Shown here in pieces: positions 34,460-42,189 of a stretch of 64,000 bases of DNA. Origin of the DNA: CAZGUH01 sp964529005 (lineage in GTDB: Bacteria > Actinomycetota > Acidimicrobiia > Acidimicrobiales > Ilumatobacteraceae); the NCBI GenBank assembly GCA_964529005.1, contig CAZGUH010000013.1, forward strand, positions 13,749 to 77,748, given 5' to 3'. The translations under genes and the position numbers were made by a program. Position 1 is the first letter of the stretch. The number at the start of each line of letters is the position of its first letter. The notes under the pieces are model-generated. The model had not been told where the DNA came from. It was given only the letters and a program-made list of their open reading frames with translations, and made no database searches.

Positions 34460-35680
34460 TCACCGCCCGATGGCGCCGTGGGGGTCGATGATAAACTTGC
34501 AGCTGGCGCCGCTGTCGAAAGACGCGTAGCCGGTGGGAGCATCGTCGAGGGAGATGACCGTGGCGTTGACCGCCTTGGCGATCTGCACGCGATCGCTCAA
34601 GATGGCCTTCATCAGCCCTCGGTTGTAGCGCATCACAGGGCATTGTCCGGTGCTGAAGGTGTGGGACTTCGCCCAGCCGAGCCCGATCCGCACCGACAGG
34701 CTGCCGACCTTCGCCGCATCGTCAACGCCACCCGGGTCTCCCGTGACGTAAAGGCCGGGAATGCCGAGCCGTCCCGCCGCTCGGGTGATCTCCATGATGG
34801 AGTTGAGCACCGTCGCCGGAGCTTCGCGAGCCGAGTCGCTGCCATGCCCGCGGGCCTCGAAGCCGACGGCGTCGATCGCCGCGTCGACCTCCGGCTCGCC
34901 GAGGATCGATTCGATCTGCTCGCCGAGGGTGGCATCTCGCGTCAGGTCCACCGTCTCACAACCGAAGCTGCGCGCCTGCGCCAGCCGTTCCGGGTTCATG
35001 TCGCCGACGATGACGACCGAAGCGCCGAGGAACTGCGCGGAGTGCGCAGCGGCGAGGCCCACCGGTCCGGCGCCAGCGACGTACACCGTCGACCCCGACG
35101 TCACGCCGGCCGTGACCGCGCCGTGGTACCCGGTGGGGAAGATGTCCGAGAGCATCGTCAGATCCAGGATCTTGTCGAGGGCCTGGTCGCGGTCCGGGAG
35201 CACCAGCAGGTTCCAATCGGCGTACGGCACCATGACGTACTCGGCCTGGCCGCCGACCCATCCGCCCATGTCGACGTAGCCATAGGCGGAGCCGGGGCGA
35301 TCCGGGTTGACGTTGAGGCAGACGCCGGTGTGGCCCTCCTTGCAATTGCGGCACCGTCCACATGCGATGTTGAACGGCACCGAGCACACGTCACCGAGCC
35401 GGACGAACTCCACATCCCTGCCGAGCTCGACCACTTCACCGAGGATCTCGTGTCCCAGCACGAGCCCGGGCGGCGCCGTCGTGCGCCCGCGCACCATGTG
35501 CTGATCGGACCCGCAGATGTTCGTCGACAGGACCTTCAGGATCACGCCGTGCTGGCAGGACCGGCCGACGTTGGCGGAATGGACGCCGGGTCCGTCACGC
35601 AGGACCAGCCCGGGATAGTCGATGTCCTCGACCTTCACCTTTCCCGGTTCGACGTAGACCACAGCTCGGTTGTTCGTCAT
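34460..35680 (-). CDS. fdhA: Glutathione-independent formaldehyde dehydrogenase (zinc alcohol dehydrogenase family)
   Basis: A 406-residue zinc-dependent dehydrogenase. Catalytic zinc ligands are in STNICGSDQHM and LGHEILGEVVELG. The structural zinc Cys set is CGRCRNCKEGHTGVC, followed by the FdhA-diagnostic YGYVDMGGWVGGQAEYVMVP. The cofactor fold has VYVAGAGPVGLAAAH. The C-terminal GLMKAILSDRVQIAKAVNATVISL is also typical of this subgroup. It would oxidise formaldehyde with NAD, fitting oxidative demethylation by the oxygenases nearby. ATG 35680 follows a GAGGGGCAGG ribosome site. Confidence 0.92.
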   Translation of the reverse strand: MTNNRAVVYVEPGKVKVEDIDYPGLVLRDGPGVHSANVGRSCQHGVILKVLSTNICGSDQHMVRGRTTAPPGLVLGHEILGEVVELGRDVEFVRLGDVCSVPFNIACGRCRNCKEGHTGVCLNVNPDRPGSAYGYVDMGGWVGGQAEYVMVPYADWNLLVLPDRDQALDKILDLTMLSDIFPTGYHGAVTAGVTSGSTVYVAGAGPVGLAAAHSAQFLGASVVIVGDMNPERLAQARSFGCETVDLTRDATLGEQIESILGEPEVDAAIDAVGFEARGHGSDSAREAPATVLNSIMEITRAAGRLGIPGLYVTGDPGGVDDAAKVGSLSVRIGLGWAKSHTFSTGQCPVMRYNRGLMKAILSDRVQIAKAVNATVISLDDAPTGYASFDSGASCKFIIDPHGAIGR

Positions 35681-35709
35681 CCTGCCCCTCGTCCCCTCGC
35701 GATGCCGTA

Positions 35710-35729
35710 TTCGAACATCGTTAGTTTAG
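35710..35729 (-). promoter_or_regulatory. Island operator upstream of formaldehyde dehydrogenase
   Basis: Core AAC-ATC-GTT (35714-35722) within TCGAACATCGTTAGTTTA. The minus-strand TAAACT at 35724-35729 is a possible -10, with the operator just downstream. Confidence 0.6.
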
Positions 35730-35757
35730 CGCCCGGCACGACCGACGGCGAGGCTCG

Positions 35758-36570
35758 TCATGCAGCGGGGGTGACCATCACGCGGTACATCTCCCGCGCG
35801 CCGGGACTATCCATGATCGCGAAGTGCTGGGTGCGACGGTTGTCCCAGATCGTCAGGGTTCCCGGCTTCCACACCACGCGCAGTTGGATCTGAGGCCGGT
35901 GGGCCTGCTCGAACAGGAGGCCGAGCAGGGCCTTGCTTTCGTCGGGACGCAGGCCGACGATCTCCTTCGTGTAGCCCTGGTTGACGTACAACGAGCGCCG
36001 GCCGGTCTCCGGATCGAGCAACGCCACCGGATGCGTGACCGGGGCGAAGCCTTCGTTGTCGGTCGGCCGCGGCCACGCATGGATCGCGATGAGACCGTCG
36101 AGCATCCGTCGCACCGGTTCCGAGAGGCGTTCGTACGCGGCCTCCATGTCGGCGAACAACGTGTCCCGTCCGTACGCCGGCACCCGGTTCGCAAACAGGA
36201 ACGAGATCCAATGGTTGGTGTCTTGCCGGACACTGCCGTCGGTGTGCCATCCGTCGAGGTCACCCCACGACAGCTTGTCACCGCTCTTGGTCTCCTGGGT
36301 GTCGCCGTCGCTGCGCAGCACCTTGATCTCGGGCAGTCCGGCGACGTCGCCGTGCAGCGGATGCTCCCGCGTCTCCGGGCTGCCGAACTCGCGGGTGAAG
36401 GCGACGAGTTGCTCTGCCGACAGATCTCCTTGATCGCGGATCACCACCACCTTGTGCTCGCGCAGCGCCGCGCGGACGCTCGCGATGAGCTCTGAATCCC
36501 AACCGGCGCCGAGGCGGAGGCCCGAGATCTCGGCGCCGAGCACACCGGTCAGCGGAGTGAGGGTGACCAT
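35758..36570 (-). CDS. TauD/TfdA family alpha-ketoglutarate-dependent dioxygenase
   Basis: A 270-residue non-heme iron dioxygenase. The iron-binding pair is in GDLDGWHTDGSV near residue 85, the distal His in WDNRRTQHFAIMD, and the 2-oxoglutarate Arg in GAREMYRVMV. ATG 36570 has GGGGGAG 8 nt upstream; the large upstream extension is a shadow of the neighbour. It lies 5 bp after a second TauD gene. The same two-gene arrangement recurs at 49481-51334. Family members hydroxylate and cleave sulfonates, aryloxyacids or similar compounds. Confidence 0.92.
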   Translation of the reverse strand: MVTLTPLTGVLGAEISGLRLGAGWDSELIASVRAALREHKVVVIRDQGDLSAEQLVAFTREFGSPETREHPLHGDVAGLPEIKVLRSDGDTQETKSGDKLSWGDLDGWHTDGSVRQDTNHWISFLFANRVPAYGRDTLFADMEAAYERLSEPVRRMLDGLIAIHAWPRPTDNEGFAPVTHPVALLDPETGRRSLYVNQGYTKEIVGLRPDESKALLGLLFEQAHRPQIQLRVVWKPGTLTIWDNRRTQHFAIMDSPGAREMYRVMVTPAA

Positions 36571-36575
36571 CGCTG

Positions 36576-37547
36576 TCACTCCCCCGTTGCCGCCCCGAGG
36601 GCGGCGCCCTCGATCAGCTCCGACGCTCGGCCGTCGGGTCCGACGGGGACGTCGCCCACCAGGGTGACCCGATAGAGCGTGCGCTCGGCCGCCTCCAGAT
36701 GACCGATGTCCTGCGGTCCCAGATGAGCAGTGGCTCGATTGTCCCAGAACGCCACGCTCCCGGCCTCCCACTTGAAGCGGACCGTGAACTCCGGCCGCGC
36801 CAGATGTTCGAAGAGGAACTCGAGGATCCAGCGGCTCTCGAGCGGCGAGACGTCCACGATGTGATCGGTGAAGACCGGGTTGACGAACAGCACCTTCTCG
36901 CCGGTGCGTGGGTGCACGCGGACGACGGGGTGCTCGGCGCTGATCCGGTTCGTTGCGATCTTCGTCGCGAACGATCGGGATCGCTGAAGGTACGAGTGAC
37001 GGGCGCCGAAGCAGTGCACCGCACGGAGACCGTCGAGGAACGCCTGAACCGGATCTGCGAGGGCCGCGTACGCGGCGGCCAGGTTGGTGAACATCGTGTC
37101 TCCGCCGAACGGCGGCAGGACGTCCGCGCGCAGGACCGATCCGGCTGGAGGGTTCACCGCCGGGGTGACGTCCGTGTGCCACCCGTTGCTGGCGTAATAC
37201 TTCGGCCGGCGCGTCGCCTCGTCCGGACTCATCCCGAACTGCTCGCGACGCTGATCGACGGTGTAGATCTCCGGGTATCCGTCGTGCGGCGCGTCGTCGT
37301 GGGGATGCGCTCGCGTCAGCTCGCCGAACTGCCGCGCGAACGCGATCTGCGACGCGTGGTCGAGGTCTTGGCCACGGAAGAACACGACCTTCCACCGCAG
37401 CAACGCCTCGTCGATCGCGCGGAACACTTCGGGGCTCAGAGGCTCGCTGATGTCGACACCGGAGATCTCGGCGCCGATGTGACCCGAGAGGGGCCTGATC
37501 GTCAAGGCGTCGCCATCTTCGCGTGGGCCGGACCGGACCGGGATCAT
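36576..37547 (-). CDS. TauD/TfdA family dioxygenase, longer paralog
   Basis: A 323-residue dioxygenase. It starts with the TauD-like IRPLSGHIGAEISGVDISEP. Iron ligands are in NGWHTDVTPAVNPPAGSVL (His, Asp) and WDNRATAHLGPQD (distal His); the late Arg is in ERTLYRVTLVGD. It heads the two-gene TauD operon, with a 21-bp palindrome about 85 bp upstream. The conserved tandem pairing suggests the two proteins form a heteromer or act in sequence; this is inferred. Confidence 0.93.
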   Translation of the reverse strand: MIPVRSGPREDGDALTIRPLSGHIGAEISGVDISEPLSPEVFRAIDEALLRWKVVFFRGQDLDHASQIAFARQFGELTRAHPHDDAPHDGYPEIYTVDQRREQFGMSPDEATRRPKYYASNGWHTDVTPAVNPPAGSVLRADVLPPFGGDTMFTNLAAAYAALADPVQAFLDGLRAVHCFGARHSYLQRSRSFATKIATNRISAEHPVVRVHPRTGEKVLFVNPVFTDHIVDVSPLESRWILEFLFEHLARPEFTVRFKWEAGSVAFWDNRATAHLGPQDIGHLEAAERTLYRVTLVGDVPVGPDGRASELIEGAALGAATGE

Positions 37548-37621
37548 GCTGTTGACACCTTTCTGCGTCGCGAGCGCGGCCTGACGCCGCGCACGCGCCT
37601 AGTGGACGGCGCCGTCGGCGG

Positions 37622-37650
37622 CGATGTCAACCGTGATCACATTGTGATCA
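37622..37650. promoter_or_regulatory. Perfect 21-bp palindrome between TauD pair and AhpD-CaiB operon
   Basis: Arms CGTGATCACA and TGTGATCACG flank a single T at 37640 (37630-37650). The preceding ATGTCAACC contains TTGACA on the minus strand (37623-37628). The element at 8578-8604 is a relative. It lies between divergent operons and could serve either. Confidence 0.6.
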
Positions 37651-37757
37651 CGCTTGCCGACGCATTCGGGGCACGTCATCACTATGCGGCGAACGTTGAC
37701 ATTCCCCGGCGCTCGGACGGACACTCCCAGCCCTCACCACAGCCCGAGGAGCCTGCC

Positions 37758-38123
37758 TTGCCCCACTTCTACGACCACGCGGATCGGGCGCATCTCGCCG
37801 CGCTGAAAGAACACGCCCCGCCAGAGTTCGACGCCTACGTCAAGATGAACACGACGGTGTTCGGACGGAAGGACGGGACGATCAGCCCGCTGAACCGTGA
37901 GCTGATCGCCGTCGCGGTCGCGGTGTCGAAGCAATGCGCGTACTGCATCCAGTCGCACACCAAGAACGCCGCCGCGCTCGGTGCAACGGAGGCCGAGATC
38001 GGCGAGGCGGTCATGATCGCCGTGGCGATCGGCGCCGGCTCCGCAGCCACGCACGGCGCGCTGGCGATGAAGCTGTTCGAATCAGCCAGCGAAGCGATCG
38101 CCGCTGAACCTGCACGGTCATGA
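37758..38123 (+). CDS. AhpD/carboxymuconolactone decarboxylase family protein with CxxC
   Basis: A 121-residue AhpD-like protein with the redox motif KQCAYCIQSHTKNAAALGA near residue 60 (CxxC plus His), as in alkylhydroperoxidase-type proteins. A TTG at 37758 with GAGGAG 6 nt upstream is chosen as start; the reading frame upstream is a shadow of the TauD gene on the other strand. The stop overlaps the CoA transferase ATG (ATGA, 38120-38123). Likely a peroxide/redox helper or a decarboxylase-like enzyme. Confidence 0.85.
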   Translation: MPHFYDHADRAHLAALKEHAPPEFDAYVKMNTTVFGRKDGTISPLNRELIAVAVAVSKQCAYCIQSHTKNAAALGATEAEIGEAVMIAVAIGAGSAATHGALAMKLFESASEAIAAEPARS

Positions 38124-39286
38124 CGGTGTCGGCGCTTCCCCTCGACGGCGTTCGCGTCGTCGAGTTCGGCCACATCGCGGCAGCCCCGTTCGCCAGCCTC
38201 CTGCTCGCCGATCTCGGGGCCGACGTCGTGAAGATCGAGCCTCCGCTGGGGGATGCAATGCGCCTGTGGCCGCCGTTCGTCGATACCTCGCACGGCAGCG
38301 AGAGTCTCAACTTCGTCTCGCTGAACCGAAACAAGCACGTCGGCCGTGTCGACCTCACCATCCCGACGGAACGCCAGCGCGTGCTCGACCTGTGCCGGCA
38401 CGCCGACGTCGTCGTCGAGAACTATCGGCCGGGGACGCTCGACAAGCTCGGGCTCGGGTTCGACGACGTCGCCGGTCGCCATCGAGGACTCGTCTACTGC
38501 TCGATCTCCGGGTTCGGGCGCTCCGGGCCCTATCGCGAGCGCGGCGCGTTCGACGTCATCGTGCAGGCGATGAGCGGGCTGATGAGCGTCACCGGCGAGC
38601 GCGACCGGGCGCCGGTGAAGTGCGGAGTGCCCGTCGGAGACTTCGTGACCGCCCTGTACGCGGCCTACACGATCGCCGCGCTGTTGCCTGCGGTGCGCAG
38701 CGGCGCTCCGTCGGTCCACGTCGATTGTTCGATGCTCGACTGCCTGCTTGGGATCTCCGCGCTCCAGACGAGCGAGTTCTGGGGCACGAACGTCGAACCC
38801 GCTCGCCACGGGTCGGCACATCCGCGCAATGCGCCGTACGAGGTGTTCGCGACCGCGGATCGACCGATCGCGATCGCCGCTGGCACGCCCAAGCTGTGGA
38901 CGAGCCTGTGCCAGGTGCTCCGACGAACCGACCTCCTGGAGGACGACCGCTTCGCCGACCAGCGCCGGCGCGTCGCCAACCGTGCGCTCCTCGCCGCAGC
39001 GTTGGAAGACGTGTTGCAACAGCGCCCGTGCGCGGAATGGGTCGTCGCCCTCGAAGCCGAGGGCATCCCCTGCGGCCCTGTGAACTCGTATCCCGAGATC
39101 TTGGCGGATCCTCACGTCGTCGACGGCGGCTTGCTCGACGAGCTCGACTTGGGGGACGGGATCACCACGCCCGCGTTCGCGTTCCCCGTGCGCATCTCAG
39201 GGCGCACGCCGCGACCGCCGACGCCGCCTGCCGACGGAACGGCATGCTGCGTCGAGGACGTCGTCGCGGCGTGGGAAGCGCGGTGA
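38120..39286 (+). CDS. CaiB/BaiF family acyl-CoA transferase
   Basis: A 388-residue family III CoA transferase. N-terminal LDGVRVVEFGHIAAAPFASL, then KIEPPLGDAMRLWPPF and NYRPGTLDKLGLGFDDV. The catalytic Asp is in GFGRSGPYRERGAFD near residue 165. The C-terminus EGIPCGPVNSYPEILADPHV is typical. It is coupled to AhpD by ATGA overlap and followed 100 bp later by an acyl-CoA ligase with its own operator, so it is the last gene of a two-gene unit. Confidence 0.94.
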   Translation: MTVSALPLDGVRVVEFGHIAAAPFASLLLADLGADVVKIEPPLGDAMRLWPPFVDTSHGSESLNFVSLNRNKHVGRVDLTIPTERQRVLDLCRHADVVVENYRPGTLDKLGLGFDDVAGRHRGLVYCSISGFGRSGPYRERGAFDVIVQAMSGLMSVTGERDRAPVKCGVPVGDFVTALYAAYTIAALLPAVRSGAPSVHVDCSMLDCLLGISALQTSEFWGTNVEPARHGSAHPRNAPYEVFATADRPIAIAAGTPKLWTSLCQVLRRTDLLEDDRFADQRRRVANRALLAAALEDVLQQRPCAEWVVALEAEGIPCGPVNSYPEILADPHVVDGGLLDELDLGDGITTPAFAFPVRISGRTPRPPTPPADGTACCVEDVVAAWEAR

Positions 39287-39315
39287 GCACCGAGCCGGAG
39301 AACGGCCGTGCTCGC

Positions 39316-39336
39316 CAATCACCGTTCGATTAGAAT
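39316..39336 (+). promoter_or_regulatory. Island operator and -10 for acyl-CoA ligase
   Basis: CAATCACCGTTCGATTA followed by TAGAAT (39331-39336), the same arrangement as at 8639-8660. The start is about 39343, giving a leader of about 44 nt with a GGAGGG ribosome site before the GTG at 39387. Confidence 0.7.
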
Positions 39337-39386
39337 CGGCGCCCCAGACCGGCGACAGCGCCGGGACCAGCAACCCGGAGGGCAAC

Positions 39387-40949
39387 GTGACCGGTCGTGA
39401 GAATCTGGGAGACGTCGTGCGCTTCTGGGGACGGGCGATCCCCGATCGCGAGGCAGTCGTCGACGGCGACGTCGTCACCACGTGGTCCGAGCTGGATGAC
39501 CGAACGAACCGGTTGGCCAACGGGCTGCGCAAGCTCGGGCTCTCGTCCGGGGATCGGCTCGGCCTGCTCGCGCCGAACTGCCGCGAGTTCGTCGACGTCG
39601 TGGTCGCTGCCAACAAGCTGGGGGCGATCACCGTGCCGTTGAACCACCGCTTGACCGCCACCGAGCTGCGCTATGTCATCGAGCACTCCGGCTGCCAGGC
39701 TGTCGTCGTTCACGCCGCGTTCGTCGACGCGGCAACGAGGGCCCTCGACGACATCAGTGCGGACGGCCGCACCCAGATCGAGCGGATCGGCCTCGCGCCG
39801 GGATTCGGTCACCTGTTCACCGACCTTCTCTCCGACGATGCCACCGACCCCGACGAGGCGGTCTCATCCTCCGACGTGGCCTTCATCTGTTACACCAGCG
39901 GAACGACGGGGCTCCCCAAGGGAGCGATGCTCACGCACGGCAACATCTTGGCCGTCGGCCGCTTTCGCAACCTCGCCGACGACCTCTATCAGCGTGCGCG
40001 CTTGTACCTCCCCGCGCCTCTGGCGTTCACCGGCACGCTCGCGACATGGGCGACCGCGCACGTCGGCGGGGGGCTCACCGTGCTCGACACGGTGATGGAG
40101 CCGCGTCGCTGCCTCGAGACCATCGAACGGTATGCGATCTCACACTTCGCCGCGGTGCCGGTCATCTGGGAGATGATGCTGCGCGATCCCGACTTCGCCA
40201 GGTTCGACCTCTCCTCCCTGAGAGCGTGTGTCACCGGCGGCGCCACGGTGACGGAGGCGTTCCTGCGCTCGATGTGGGACGCCGGGCTGCCGGTTCGCAA
40301 CGGGTACGGTCTCACCGAGAGCTCCGGGTACTCGGCGTGGCAGAGCATCGAGGACTCGCGACGCGCCCCCGAATCGGTCGGCCGCGCGGGAGCCCACAGC
40401 CGCTTCCGCATCGTCGACCGCAACGCAGATCGACTGATCGACGTCCCCACGGGGGATGTCGGTGAGATCGCGATCCAGGGCCCCGAGGTCATGCTCGGCT
40501 ACTGGAACGACCCCGCCGCGACCGCTGCGACACTCGTCGACGGGTGGTTGCGCACGGGAGACCTGGGCAGGCTGACCGCCGACGGCGACCTCCACATCGT
40601 GGGTCGGATCAAGGACATGTTCATCTCCGGCGGCCTCAACGTCTATCCCGCCGAGGTCGAAGGGGTGCTCGCCGCGATCGACGGCGTCGCCGAGTGCGCG
40701 GTGATCGGCATCCCCGACGATCGGTGGGGCGAGACCGGAGCAGCGATCATCTGCCCGGTGCCCGGGAACCGTCTCGACCCGGTCGCCATCAGCGAGCATT
40801 GCGCCATCCGTCTTGCCGATTACAAGCGTCCGCGCTACGTCGTTCTGCGCGACACGCCCCTGCCTCGCAATATGTCCGGCAAGGTGCTCAAGCACGACCT
40901 CGTGCAGGAGTACTCCGATCCCGGCAGCCTCGGCCCGCGCGTGCGCTGA
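39387..40949 (+). CDS. Acyl-CoA synthetase (AMP-dependent ligase, paralog)
   Basis: A 520-residue adenylate-forming ligase, nearly collinear with 17790-19346. The P-loop YTSGTTGLPKGAMLTHGN, GYGLTESSGYS, GWLRTGDLGRL and the C-terminal NMSGKVLKHDL are present. Differences are concentrated around the acyl pocket (for example LATWATAHVGG against LVYLWAVTYVGG), suggesting a related but distinct acid. The GTG start is supported by GGAGGG and by alignment with the paralog N-terminus (RENL). It ends 24 bp before a convergent gene. Confidence 0.95.
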   Translation: MTGRENLGDVVRFWGRAIPDREAVVDGDVVTTWSELDDRTNRLANGLRKLGLSSGDRLGLLAPNCREFVDVVVAANKLGAITVPLNHRLTATELRYVIEHSGCQAVVVHAAFVDAATRALDDISADGRTQIERIGLAPGFGHLFTDLLSDDATDPDEAVSSSDVAFICYTSGTTGLPKGAMLTHGNILAVGRFRNLADDLYQRARLYLPAPLAFTGTLATWATAHVGGGLTVLDTVMEPRRCLETIERYAISHFAAVPVIWEMMLRDPDFARFDLSSLRACVTGGATVTEAFLRSMWDAGLPVRNGYGLTESSGYSAWQSIEDSRRAPESVGRAGAHSRFRIVDRNADRLIDVPTGDVGEIAIQGPEVMLGYWNDPAATAATLVDGWLRTGDLGRLTADGDLHIVGRIKDMFISGGLNVYPAEVEGVLAAIDGVAECAVIGIPDDRWGETGAAIICPVPGNRLDPVAISEHCAIRLADYKRPRYVVLRDTPLPRNMSGKVLKHDLVQEYSDPGSLGPRVR

Positions 40950-40973
40950 CCGCGTCGCGCCGACGGCCTGCCG

Positions 40974-42152
40974 TCACCACGCCGTTTCGAGGATCGACAG
41001 GATCGGGGCCTCGTCGACGATCGGCGTCGGATTCCCACCCAAGGTCCAATCCATCAACGTCGCCTCGGCGATGCGATGGAATGCGTCACGACGTACGCCG
41101 ATGTCGCGAAGCTGTGCGGGCACACCGAGGCGAGCCGCGAGGCGCGCGACCGCATCCGCGGCAGGGCATCCCGGCGCGCCGGCTGCGTCCGCCGCGCCGA
41201 GCGCGGCCTCCAACCTGCGCCGCCGATCTGAGGTCATCGTGGGCACGTTCATCCGCAAGGTGTGCGGGAGGAGTATCGAGTTGATCTCCCCGTGCAGCCC
41301 GCCGGCGATCGCCCCCACCTGATGAGCGATGGCGCTGTTGATCGCGAGTCGTCCCGCGGCGTGCAGCCCCATCTCGGCGAGCACGCCCGCGGACTTGAGC
41401 CTGAGCATGAGCGAGGGGCTGCGCTCCCAGCCGCTGTCGAGGCTGGACGCCAGCAGCTCGATCGCGTGCAACGACAGGGCATCGCTGATCGGGTTGTGGT
41501 TGCGCGTCAGGAATGCCTCGATGCCGACGCGCAGCTGCCCCATGGCGGATGCGCGCTGGATGCGTTCGGGCGTCGTCGCCAGCGCTCGCCCGTCGAGGAC
41601 GATCACCTTCGGCGCGGTGCTGCCGTTCCCATAGACGAACAGCTTCCGCGCGTTGTCCTCATCGGCGAAGCTCCCGCCCGACGGTCCGATCTCCGCCGAC
41701 CCGATCGTGGTCGGCACAGCGACGACGGACGCGACGATCGGGGGCATGTCGGCCGCAGGAAGGATGACCCTGTCGGGCGGCTCGAATCGACGTTCGAACG
41801 CACGGATGCCCAGTGGCGAGCTGAGCTCGAGCGCCACACCCTTCGACACCATGTGGGTCGAGCCACCTCCCACGCTGACGAGACAGTCCACCCCGCCGTC
41901 GCGCGCGATCGACGTCGCGCGGGCGACGTTGCGGAGGGGCGCGTGCGGCTCGACCTCCGCATACCTGGCGACACACCGCGACCCCAACGACGCCTCGACG
42001 CGTTCCACGACGTCCGAGGTCTTCGCGATGTTCGGCCCGCAGAGCACGAGACAGCGCCGTGCTCCGATGCGGTCCAGCTCGTCGGGCAACCTGGAGATCG
42101 CTGCTTCTCCGGCAACGACGTCCTGGCCGAACGCACGGTATTCATAGCGCAT
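40974..42152 (-). CDS. Iron-containing alcohol dehydrogenase family protein (maleylacetate reductase-like)
   Basis: A 392-residue group III dehydrogenase. The cofactor motif is VSVGGGSTHMVSKG; VPTTIGSAEIGPSG follows. Metal-binding histidines are in HQVGAIAGGLHGEINSILLPH. ATG 42152 is chosen; a GTG at 42164 and one at 42182 are alternatives, and AGGAGGGG lies just before 42164. It is the last gene of the flavin protein / D-aminoacylase operon. The family includes maleylacetate reductases, which would fit aromatic ring-cleavage products, but the substrate is unproven. Confidence 0.87.
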   Translation of the reverse strand: MRYEYRAFGQDVVAGEAAISRLPDELDRIGARRCLVLCGPNIAKTSDVVERVEASLGSRCVARYAEVEPHAPLRNVARATSIARDGGVDCLVSVGGGSTHMVSKGVALELSSPLGIRAFERRFEPPDRVILPAADMPPIVASVVAVPTTIGSAEIGPSGGSFADEDNARKLFVYGNGSTAPKVIVLDGRALATTPERIQRASAMGQLRVGIEAFLTRNHNPISDALSLHAIELLASSLDSGWERSPSLMLRLKSAGVLAEMGLHAAGRLAINSAIAHQVGAIAGGLHGEINSILLPHTLRMNVPTMTSDRRRRLEAALGAADAAGAPGCPAADAVARLAARLGVPAQLRDIGVRRDAFHRIAEATLMDWTLGGNPTPIVDEAPILSILETAW

Positions 42153-42189
42153 GTCGTCGTCCACACCCCTCCTGAGCGTCACCGGCCGC

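Noticed and set aside
35758..37395. Apparent 545-codon frame extending the TauD gene upstream
   Set aside because: The first half is an Arg/Pro/Gly-rich shadow of the neighbouring TauD gene; the real start has a ribosome site at 36570.
37630..37650. Palindrome as a CRP/GlxR site (TGTGA-N6-TCACA)
   Set aside because: Spacing does not fit: TGTGA and TCACA are adjacent or overlapping rather than separated by six bases.
40974..42152. Naming the Fe-alcohol dehydrogenase definitively as maleylacetate reductase
   Set aside because: Family resemblance only; no ring-cleavage dioxygenase is present in the window.
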